Of a stretch of DNA of 7,088 bases, positions 1 to 4,975 are shown piece by piece. This DNA comes from a bacterium. GTDB taxonomy: Bacteria > SZUA-79 > Acidulodesulfobacterales > Acidulodesulfobacteraceae. A program made the position numbers and the translations under genes. The notes under the pieces were generated by a model. The model was not told where the DNA came from. It did not search any database and worked only from the letters and a program-made list of their open reading frames with translations. The first letter of the stretch is position 1. Every line of letters begins with the position of its first letter. The stretch spans positions 1 to 7,088 of the forward strand of contig JAKACI010000078.1 of assembly GCA_021821565.1 (NCBI GenBank). The letters are read 5' to 3'.

Positions 1-97
1 TTTTTTGTTTTGAACTTTTGCAAGTAAAAAATAAAAAAAAAAATTTGTAAATATTATTTTTTTTTTTTATTTAAAAAATGAAGAAAAGGAAAAAAAT
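1..97. other. AT-homopolymer upstream region of the cyclase gene
   Basis: No gene is visible here. The stretch is almost pure A/T with long runs (A11 at 33-43, T12 at 57-68). A weak -10-like TATTAT lies at 52-57 without a convincing -35. A purine stretch AAGAAAAGGAAAAAA at 81-95 resembles a ribosome binding site but lies about 31 nt before the cyclase ATG at 122, too far to serve it directly while the C tract is in between. The promoter of the cyclase is probably in or before this stretch but cannot be fixed. Confidence 0.5.
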
Positions 98-125
98 CCC
101 CCCCCCCCCCCCCCGCTTTTTATGA
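78..125 (+). CDS. Possible 15-codon leader ORF read through the C tract
   Basis: ATG at 78-80 opens a reading frame MKKRKKIPPPPPRFL whose TGA stop (123-125) overlaps the cyclase ATG (122-124) as ATGA, the arrangement seen in translational coupling. The proline block is the C tract. With one more C the frame would fuse in frame to the cyclase and add a 15-residue basic/proline N-terminal extension; with one fewer it would be in the third frame. No ribosome binding site is visible before ATG 78, so translation is uncertain and the frame may be fortuitous. Confidence 0.25.
   Translation: MKKRKKIPPPPPRFL
98..114. repeat. Poly-C tract, 17 C, just before the cyclase start
   Basis: Seventeen consecutive C in an otherwise A/T sequence end 7 nt before the ATG at 122. 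Such a run is essentially impossible by chance at this composition. Long G/C homopolymers next to start codons in AT-rich genomes (Campylobacter, Helicobacter) are known slippage-prone contingency loci. Here the tract separates a purine-rich RBS-like element (81-95) from the start codon, and lies inside a mini-ORF starting at 78. Exact length in a consensus assembly is unreliable. Confidence 0.85.
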
Positions 126-2515
126 AAAGAAAATTTTTAATTTATTTTGAATTATTTTATTTAATAGCGGCGATAGCTGCAGCTATATTGATTTATATTT
201 TCGGCATAATCCCAGCTGAAAATTATGTAGTGTACAATGTTGAATTTCATTTGAAATCAATAAAGCTAAACAAAAATATAAGGGCGCTTAAAAAGAATAT
301 AGAAGGAATAGAAGACTTAAGTCTCGTTTACAATATAAATAAACTGAATAAAATTGGCTACAATCGCAGTTTTATTAAGTTTAATAGCGGTAAAAACGTC
401 AAATCCTATAATAAAAATAAATTAAATTTTTATATAGATAAAATAAAAGTAAATTTTGAAAAAATAAATACGGATTATAAAAATCTTGCCTTATTTATTT
501 TTAGAACAAAGCATTATAACGCCGATTATGACCCAAAAATCATTTCATCTTTCAATAAATCTTATTTTGACTGGAAAAATATTGATGCGCCTTTAGTTTT
601 AAGGTTATTAAAATATAATAAAATTATTTTACATAAATTATCGTATAGTTTTTTTTCTAAATCATCATCAGGATTGTCTTCTTTAATATTATCTTCCGTT
701 CCGTTAATAAAATATGCTCTCAAACGGTTTAAAAATATTTTTTATATTTATATTTCTATTTTTATATTTATGACCGTTTTTGCAATTATTGCGGGTATGA
801 TATTTATTAACTATGCGACGAAATATTTTGAAAATCTTAAAAACAGCAATAATATTTTTCAATCAATTTTCAAAGATAATTCGTCAATAATGATATTAGT
901 TGACGAAAATGGAAAAATCATTGATGCAAATGACTCAGCTGTTGATTTTTACGGATACGGCAAAGAAAAGTTTATAACAATGTATAATTATGAATTTAAC
1001 GCCACGCCTAAAAACGAACTGCTGAAATACACAAAACAAGCTTTTAATAAAGAAAAAAATTATTTTACGTTCACGCATAAAACTGCAAAAGGCGAATTAA
1101 AAAAAGTAGAAGTCCATACATCTCCTATCGATGTAAATAATAAAAATTATGTTATTTCTATAATACAGGATATAACGGAAAGAGAACTCGCGGAAAATAA
1201 GCTAAAAGAATCGGAAGAATTGTTTAAATCGCTATCAACTCATCTTACCTCAGGATTAATATTATACGATAAAGAAAAAATAATCTACGCAAATCCGATA
1301 GCTTCCGAAATATTTGGATATAAAGTTAATGAATTAATCGGGCTAAATCCTTTTTCGCTTATTTATGATGATGAAATAAAACGAAATGAAATGCATAAAA
1401 TATTTTATAAGCAAATATATCAATCAAACACGTCAAATAAATATGTTGTAAAAGGTATAAAAAATGACGGGAGTCCGATATGGCTTTTATGGCAAACGGC
1501 AACAATAAAATATAAAAATACAATGCTTGCGACATTTTTTGATATAACAGAAATGATAAATCTGAGAAACCAGCTTGAAAAAGATAGAGAACTTTTAAAA
1601 GTATTAGTTGAAAATATAAACTCCGGTATAGCCTTATATACGGAAGATAAATTTATTTATGTTAATCCGGCTTTACTTGATATGTTTAACTATACTGAAG
1701 AAGAATTCTTAAGTTTAAATGTAATTGATTTCTTTTCAATTGATGAATCTATGATATATAATCCAAAATCTCCGATTTTTAAAACATATTTTAACAACGA
1801 ACTGTCTTCCAGATTTATTTATAAATATAATGACAATAAAAATAACAATAAAAAAAGGGGGGCTATCGGTAAAATAATAGATAATAATAAAATCCGCTAT
1901 ATAGACTTATTTAGAACCGCTGCAATATACAACAACGAACAAGCCGGTCTTGCCATATTTTTAGATGTTACGGACAGGGTTCTTAAAGAAGAGCATATTT
2001 TAATAGAAAAAGAAACATATAAAGAATTATCTGAAATAGACGAACTTACGAGAATTCACAATAGACGCTCGTTTGACAATAAACTTACAGAACTGCTTAA
2101 TATCACAGACAGATATAACAGACCGCTATCGCTGACAATGTTTGACATAGATAAATTTAAAGAAATAAACGACACATTCGGTCATGAAATAGGCGATTAT
2201 ATTTTAAAAGAAATAACCGGAATTATTAAACAAAATTTAAGAAACACAGACTTTTTCGCAAGATACGGAGGCGACGAATTTATGGTATTATATCCCGAAA
2301 CCGCAATAGGAACCGCAATAGACCTTGCGGAAAGATTAAGATTAAAAATAGAATCAAATAATTTTAATATAGAAACCGTAGTAACCTGCAGCTTCGGTAT
2401 TACAGAAGCAAAAAAAGGCGATACAAACCAGAGTATAGCATATAGGGCGGATAATGCAATGTATGACGCCAAAAACGCAGGCGGAAATAAAGTCGCATAT
2501 ATAAATATAAAATAA
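122..2515 (+). CDS. Membrane PAS-PAS-PAS-GGDEF diguanylate cyclase
   Basis: Predicted inner-membrane sensor that makes the second messenger c-di-GMP from two GTP. Order of parts in the 797 residues: TM helix 1 (about 6-29), a ~175-residue periplasmic region with no recognised fold, TM helix 2 (about 206-231), three PAS-like domains (about 243-354, 365-476 and 490-619; the third has a low-complexity Asn/Lys insert near 570-580), then a GGDEF domain (about 635-797). Seen in the catalytic domain: DELTRIHNRRSF (640-651), DIDKFKEIND (675-684), the active site GGDEF (716-720), SFGIT (757-761) and ADNAMYDAKNAGGN near the end. An intact RxxD inhibitory site (RNTD, 707-710) lies five residues before GGDEF, so product feedback inhibition is expected. 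No EAL or HD-GYP domain. PAS ligands cannot be read from sequence. The start at 122 is chosen because MKRKFLIYF leads straight into TM1; it has no near Shine-Dalgarno sequence, since the 17-C tract lies there. The gene stands alone, with the prepilin 356 bp downstream. Confidence 0.93.
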   Translation: MKRKFLIYFELFYLIAAIAAAILIYIFGIIPAENYVVYNVEFHLKSIKLNKNIRALKKNIEGIEDLSLVYNINKLNKIGYNRSFIKFNSGKNVKSYNKNKLNFYIDKIKVNFEKINTDYKNLALFIFRTKHYNADYDPKIISSFNKSYFDWKNIDAPLVLRLLKYNKIILHKLSYSFFSKSSSGLSSLILSSVPLIKYALKRFKNIFYIYISIFIFMTVFAIIAGMIFINYATKYFENLKNSNNIFQSIFKDNSSIMILVDENGKIIDANDSAVDFYGYGKEKFITMYNYEFNATPKNELLKYTKQAFNKEKNYFTFTHKTAKGELKKVEVHTSPIDVNNKNYVISIIQDITERELAENKLKESEELFKSLSTHLTSGLILYDKEKIIYANPIASEIFGYKVNELIGLNPFSLIYDDEIKRNEMHKIFYKQIYQSNTSNKYVVKGIKNDGSPIWLLWQTATIKYKNTMLATFFDITEMINLRNQLEKDRELLKVLVENINSGIALYTEDKFIYVNPALLDMFNYTEEEFLSLNVIDFFSIDESMIYNPKSPIFKTYFNNELSSRFIYKYNDNKNNNKKRGAIGKIIDNNKIRYIDLFRTAAIYNNEQAGLAIFLDVTDRVLKEEHILIEKETYKELSEIDELTRIHNRRSFDNKLTELLNITDRYNRPLSLTMFDIDKFKEINDTFGHEIGDYILKEITGIIKQNLRNTDFFARYGGDEFMVLYPETAIGTAIDLAERLRLKIESNNFNIETVVTCSFGITEAKKGDTNQSIAYRADNAMYDAKNAGGNKVAYINIK

Positions 2516-2546
2516 ATAATTTTAACAAAAAAATATATTAACAAAA

Positions 2547-2582
2547 AAAATATTTCATTGATTATTAAATTAATGATATAAT
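2547..2582 (+). promoter_or_regulatory. Promoter-like 36-bp repeat, copy 1
   Basis: This 36-bp segment recurs at 2621-2656 with a single difference (C2556 versus T2630). It ends in TGATATAAT, a perfect extended -10 element (TGnTATAAT), which can work without a -35 box. The flanks downstream of both copies are also weakly alike, so a unit of about 74 bp seems to have been duplicated and then diverged except for this core. Confidence 0.5.
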
Positions 2583-2620
2583 TTGTATGATAAGGATAAA
2601 TAATAAAATTGTTAAAAATA

Positions 2621-2656
2621 AAAATATTTTATTGATTATTAAATTAATGATATAAT
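2621..2656 (+). promoter_or_regulatory. Promoter-like 36-bp repeat, copy 2
   Basis: Second copy of the element at 2547-2582 (35 of 36 bases identical), again ending in the extended -10 TGATATAAT (2648-2656). A transcript from here would start near 2663 and carry a leader of about 210 nt, including the palindrome at 2743-2780, before the prepilin ATG at 2872. Confidence 0.5.
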
Positions 2657-2742
2657 ATTTACGATAATGGGTAATTCTATTGTGCAACAAATAATAATTT
2701 TCACTAATATTAACTATAATAAATAATTAATCTATTTAATAA

Positions 2743-2780
2743 TATATTTATATAATATATTTATATATTATATAAATATA
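2743..2780. repeat. Perfect A/T palindrome, 18-bp arms, 2-nt spacer
   Basis: The arms 2743-2760 and 2763-2780 are exact reverse complements around TT at 2761-2762, with no G or C in the structure. As RNA it forms a long hairpin; as DNA it is a good candidate for cruciform extrusion or a dimeric-protein operator. It may end cyclase transcription or structure the long prepilin leader. Even allowing for A/T richness, an exact 18-bp match is not expected by chance. Confidence 0.75.
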
Positions 2781-2798
2781 GATAAAAAATATTATTAT

Positions 2799-2827
2799 TT
2801 GCATATGCGTAATATTAATATTATAAT
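2799..2827 (+). promoter_or_regulatory. Probable sigma-70 promoter of the prepilin gene
   Basis: TTGCAT (2799-2804) and a perfect -10 TATAAT (2822-2827) are separated by 17 bp. The expected start near 2834 gives a leader of about 38 nt containing the strong AAAAGGAG ribosome binding site at 2857-2864. The -35 region overlaps a GCATATGC palindrome (2801-2808), a possible operator. The -35 matches consensus only in TTG, and A/T richness makes chance -10 boxes common. Confidence 0.45.
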
Positions 2828-2871
2828 TTATTTTTAAAACTTATTAAAAAAATTTTAAAAGGAGAATATGT

Positions 2872-3597
2872 ATGAAAAATTTTAATTTTATCTTAAAAGA
2901 CTTTAAAAGACTTAAGAACAATGAAGCGTTTACTCTCATTGAACTTGTTATGGTTATTCTGCTAATCGGTATTTTAGCAGCCGTTGTGCTTCCAAAGTTT
3001 GTTAACCTGACGGGCGCAGCTAACAAAGCTGCTTCACAGGGAGTAGTCGGGTCACTGGGGGAAGGGCTTACAACACAGCTTTCAAAAAATTTAGTTAATA
3101 ACGATTTATCATCTTATTTTACGATTACAGGAGTTACACCAACTGCTGCAGGAACTGTTAAATTTTTAGGAACTACTCCATTAGCTAATACTGCAGGAAG
3201 TAATCCTTACGAAAACCCGTTTTTAATATTACCAAACTATGTAATGCCGACAACAGGTAACGGTTCAGGCACTACGTATAATTTCGGCAATCCTACCAGT
3301 GTAACGCCTATGGTTTCTAATTCTTGGTGGATTAATTTTACGACAAAAACTGCCGTTGGACCAGGAAATTTGACAACACCGGTTTCATATACACCCACTT
3401 GTGACAATACCACAAGTACAAACTCAAATTTTTTACAGCCAAAATTTGATGTTCCAAATAATGAATATATTCTACCGCTTGGCGCTGTTGATTATGTTTA
3501 TTCCAACGGATCTACTATAGATTCTTACGCATATTATATGGAGTACTCAATAAATGGTAATGTTGACGGTTTCAATTTCGTTCCTTGTCAATCATAA
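2872..3597 (+). CDS. Type IV / MSHA-like prepilin (class III signal peptide)
   Basis: Precursor of a pilin or pseudopilin subunit. Residues 1-19 form a short basic leader, followed by the prepilin peptidase site NNEA^FTLIELVMV and the hydrophobic helix ILLIGILAAVVLPKF. Phe20 would be the methylated +1 residue and Glu24 the conserved +5 Glu needed for assembly. The residue before cleavage is Ala rather than the usual Gly. The sequence after the helix, LPKFVNLTGAANKAASQGVVGSL, resembles MSHA-type pilins. The C-terminal part is rich in Thr, Asn, Gly and Pro, with Cys177 and Cys239 as a possible disulfide. At 241 residues it is longer than typical 150-180 residue major pilins. The ATG at 2872 is chosen because AAAAGGAG lies 7 nt upstream; the ATG at 2868 is out of frame and stops after five codons. 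No pilus assembly genes are in the window, so it is an orphan subunit here. Whether it is a type IV pilin or a type II secretion pseudopilin cannot be told. Confidence 0.9.
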   Translation: MKNFNFILKDFKRLKNNEAFTLIELVMVILLIGILAAVVLPKFVNLTGAANKAASQGVVGSLGEGLTTQLSKNLVNNDLSSYFTITGVTPTAAGTVKFLGTTPLANTAGSNPYENPFLILPNYVMPTTGNGSGTTYNFGNPTSVTPMVSNSWWINFTTKTAVGPGNLTTPVSYTPTCDNTTSTNSNFLQPKFDVPNNEYILPLGAVDYVYSNGSTIDSYAYYMEYSINGNVDGFNFVPCQS

Positions 3598-3630
3598 TAA
3601 AAGGTATCAAGTTAGTTTATCCGATATTTA

Positions 3631-3670
3631 TTTTACCTCATTTTACCTCATTTTACCTCATTTTACCTTA
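3631..3670. repeat. Tandem decamer TTTTACCTCA, four copies
   Basis: Four head-to-tail 10-bp units; the first three are identical and the fourth ends TTA instead of TCA. It sits between the prepilin stop and a C/G-rich hairpin. It is non-coding, and the unit number may vary by slippage. Confidence 0.85.
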
Positions 3671-3697
3671 TCCCCCCTCCCTTGACGAGAGGGGGGA
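3671..3697 (+). terminator. C/G hairpin after the prepilin gene
   Basis: Arms TCCCCCCTC (3671-3679) and GAGGGGGGA (3689-3697) pair perfectly around a 9-nt loop. It is the first strong GC stem after the prepilin and could end its transcript, but only GTTT follows it, not a U tract. The CCCTCCCTTGACG..GAGGGGGG pattern also resembles REP-like palindromes scattered in many genomes, so a repeat element is an equal reading. Confidence 0.5.
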
Positions 3698-3740
3698 GTT
3701 TAGAGGCAGGATGATAGCACTTCAAACATTCCGATAATAT

Positions 3741-3896
3741 TACCCCAACTTCACCATAATTACCAGCAACATATTGATATTACTATATTTATGGGGGACA
3801 ATAAAAATGTCTATGGGGACTACAAAATAAAAAATAAAATGTAATAATATCAAGGGGCTATAATTTTAGAATAATAAAAGTGGTGAAGTTGGGGTA
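3741..3896. mobile_element. MITE-like element 1, 156 bp, 16-bp terminal inverted repeats
   Basis: TACCCCAACTTCACCA (3741-3756) and TGGTGAAGTTGGGGTA (3881-3896) are perfect reverse complements. If the outermost TA at each end is a duplicated TA target, the true repeats are 14 bp (CCCCAACTTCACCA) and the layout matches IS630/Tc1-mariner-type non-autonomous elements. The inside has no ORF; it carries near-inverted subterminal motifs TTGATATTAC and GTAATAATATCAA and two TATGGGGAC-like motifs (near 3790-3820). No transposase is in the window, so family assignment is inference. Confidence 0.6.
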
Positions 3897-3902
3897 CGTG
3901 TC

Positions 3903-3988
3903 TTCTATCTCAAATTTACGAAGACGTCGCCAATACCGTCACAAAGGTGGAGTTTAAAGAGTTTAGGAAAATTATTCAAAAATTTCTT
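3903..3988 (+). pseudogene. Fragment of the coiled-coil nuclease-like gene
   Basis: Bases 3903-3963 match 5079-5139 of the intact gene at 60 of 61 positions (C3937 versus T5113). They encode the same stretch SQIYEDVANTVTKVEFKE (about residues 37-54), and beyond 3963 the reading frame continues EFRKIIQK as a diverged version of ELRDIVAE. Both ends of the gene are missing. On the left the homology stops 6 bp from the right end of MITE-like element 1; on the right it runs into the 3' end of convergent vapC. It is a leftover of a second family member or of a local duplication. Confidence 0.8.
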
Positions 3989-4345
3989 TTAATAATTTAT
4001 CAAATTTTTTCTCGCAACACTATCCAATCTTTTATCAAGCGTCCACAATCTTGCATTCATCAGCAACGCAGAGGCAAGCAAATGGATATCTATATATCCT
4101 ATGCCTTTTCCCATAAGTTCCTTATTTTCTATGAATTGCAATATTTCTTCGGCTTCCGCAACTATAGCGCAGGGAAGTGCATGCAGAAGACGAATAATTT
4201 CTGATCTGTTTTTAAGGTTTCCGCTAGCAATTTCACCTATAATAAACGGATGGCAAACAACCTCGCCTTTATTAAGCAATGAAATTAGTTTATCGCTGCC
4301 TTCCCGTAAATGTAAAATCCATACCGAAGTATCTACTAGAATCAT
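3989..4345 (-). CDS. vapC: VapC-type PIN-domain toxin ribonuclease
   Basis: Toxin of a type II toxin-antitoxin pair; VapC proteins are Mg2+-dependent RNases that cut specific tRNAs or rRNA when the antitoxin is lost. The 118 residues show a complete PIN active site: Asp5 (VDTSVW), Glu38 (IIGEIASG), Asp86 (YIDIHLLASA) and Asp104 (WTLDKRL), at the usual spacing and length. It should therefore be catalytically intact. The start at 4345 gives the canonical MILVDTSVW N-terminus. It lies 7 bp after the vapB stop with no good ribosome binding site of its own, which suggests coupled translation and antitoxin excess. It converges on the gene fragment at 3903-3988. The RNA target cannot be predicted. 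Confidence 0.93.
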   Translation of the reverse strand: MILVDTSVWILHLREGSDKLISLLNKGEVVCHPFIIGEIASGNLKNRSEIIRLLHALPCAIVAEAEEILQFIENKELMGKGIGYIDIHLLASALLMNARLWTLDKRLDSVARKNLINY

Positions 4346-4352
4346 ATCTATT

Positions 4353-4544
4353 TTAACTATATCTTCTGCGGGGTATACTTTTTAATTGTTTTTCGGTTTT
4401 GCCTAATTTGGCAAGTTTTTTTGCACTCTCGATAGATATCAGAGCTTCTAATCCTAACTTGACTAATTTTGTTTTTTCGCCGATGCCTGTGCATTTCGCG
4501 GCTTCTTCTATTAATTTGTCGTCTATGTTTAAAGTTGTTCTCAT
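4353..4544 (-). CDS. vapB: VapB antitoxin, ribbon-helix-helix
   Basis: Antitoxin partner of the downstream vapC. The 63-residue sequence begins MRTTLNIDDKLIEEAAKCTG, the N-terminal beta strand and helix of the VapB/DUF2191 ribbon-helix-helix family, which binds operator DNA as a dimer. The C-terminal part (AKKLAKLGKTEKQLKSIPRRR) is the family's toxin-neutralising tail, with the typical terminal PRRR. The start is supported by CGGAGG six nt upstream (4551-4556 on the plus strand). Antitoxin first, toxin second, is the standard vapBC order. Autorepression by the VapBC complex is typical; possible operator sequences are the direct repeats upstream. Confidence 0.92.
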   Translation of the reverse strand: MRTTLNIDDKLIEEAAKCTGIGEKTKLVKLGLEALISIESAKKLAKLGKTEKQLKSIPRRRYS

Positions 4545-4580
4545 AAAATTCCTCCGCGTAAATATTAATTTTATTAATAA

Positions 4581-4672
4581 AGTTTATAAAAGTTTATATT
4601 AAAATTATTATATTGAATTTATAAGTATAATATATAAGTATAATATATAAGTATAATATATAAGTATAATTA
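4581..4672 (-). promoter_or_regulatory. Putative vapBC control region with direct repeats
   Basis: Upstream of vapB lie a 10-bp direct repeat AGTTTATAAA/AGTTTATATT (4581-4600), a minus-strand -10-like TATAAT (plus-strand 4607-4612), and a 13-bp unit ATAAGTATAATAT repeated nearly four times (4621-4672). The tandem units would fall at or above the -35 region of a promoter using that -10. This could be an operator array or simply an AT satellite; the -35 itself is poor. Confidence 0.35.
4621..4672. repeat. Tandem 13-bp repeat, four units
   Basis: ATAAGTATAATAT is repeated exactly at 4621, 4634 and 4647, with a fourth unit at 4660 that differs at its last two bases. Each unit contains TATAAT on the plus strand. 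It is iteron-like in form, but there is no replication gene nearby. Confidence 0.9.
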
Positions 4673-4708
4673 TGTATTATTTATACATATATGTCAAGCT
4701 AACATAAA

Positions 4709-4920
4709 TACCCAAAATTGCCGATAGAAAATTATTTTTTAGTTTCTATCTAGATGAGCCGTCTAAATACCGACGGCTTTAAAACGTGCCTGCATACGCA
4801 GGAATGACTTTGCGAGTATTTAAGTTTTCACCCAAAGGGTGTCATTCCCGCGAAAACGGTAATCTAATATTTATATAACTTTAAAGCTATTTTAACAATC
4901 TATATCGGCAATTTTGGGTA
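4709..4920. mobile_element. MITE-like element 2, 212 bp, 18-bp terminal inverted repeats
   Basis: TACCCAAAATTGCCGATA (4709-4726) and its exact reverse complement (4903-4920) bound a non-coding segment. As in element 1, both ends finish in TA, compatible with a TA target duplication; the outer flanks AACAT and ATGTT also mirror each other. The inside is densely structured: AGCCGTC/GACGGCT (4757-4763, 4772-4778), CCTGC/GCAGG (4789-4793, 4798-4802), GGAATGAC/GTCATTCC (4801-4808, 4841-4848) and CACCC-AAA-GGGTG (4829-4841). GTCATTCCCGCGAAAACGG resembles a widespread intergenic repeat consensus. GC content is higher than the surroundings. Confidence 0.65.
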
Positions 4921-4975
4921 AATGTTATATTATAAAAATAATAAAATAATATAAATTTAAAAAATAATTTCTTTA

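Larger units (their letters stand above)
2516..2871. other. Intergenic region between cyclase and prepilin
   Basis: 356 bp with no convincing gene, about 90% A/T. It holds a 36-bp promoter-like repeat in two copies, a perfect A/T palindrome and a conventional promoter for the prepilin, each listed separately. No GC-rich terminator follows the cyclase stop; the palindrome at 2743-2780 is the only strong hairpin. Confidence 0.6.
3598..3740. other. Post-prepilin spacer with AGGTATC/ATCCGAT-type repeat
   Basis: Just after the prepilin stop, AGGTATC (3602-3608) and TATCCGATATTTATTTTA (3618-3635) resemble the sequence that follows the stop of the nuclease-like gene (5782-5817) and its inverted copy at 6330-6346. 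This suggests a dispersed intergenic repeat placed after genes. The decamer repeat and hairpin below lie in this spacer; the remaining 3700-3740 shows nothing. Confidence 0.4.

Noticed and set aside
2197..2544. Minus-strand ORF over the GGDEF domain
   Set aside because: It is antisense to the most conserved part of the cyclase; its hydrophobic sequence is the complement of Lys/Asn/Glu-rich coding.
2587..2655. 22-codon ORF MIRINNKIVKNKNILL..
   Set aside because: No ribosome binding site, composition of random AT sequence, and its 3' end lies within the promoter-like repeat.
2668..2686. Sigma-54 promoter (TGGGTAATTCTATTGTGC) ahead of the prepilin gene
   Set aside because: GG and GC are separated by 12 bases instead of the required 10, so the -24/-12 spacing fails.
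3947..4204. 85-residue plus-strand ORF
   Set aside because: It begins inside the nuclease-gene fragment and then runs antisense over vapC; only the first residues are real homology.
4101..4602. Plus-strand ORFs over vapC and vapB
   Set aside because: They are antisense shadows of two well-supported genes and show no family features.
4621..4672. CRISPR array
   Set aside because: Units are 13 bp with no spacers between them; the same holds for the decamer repeat at 3631 and the 42-bp coding repeat at 5210.
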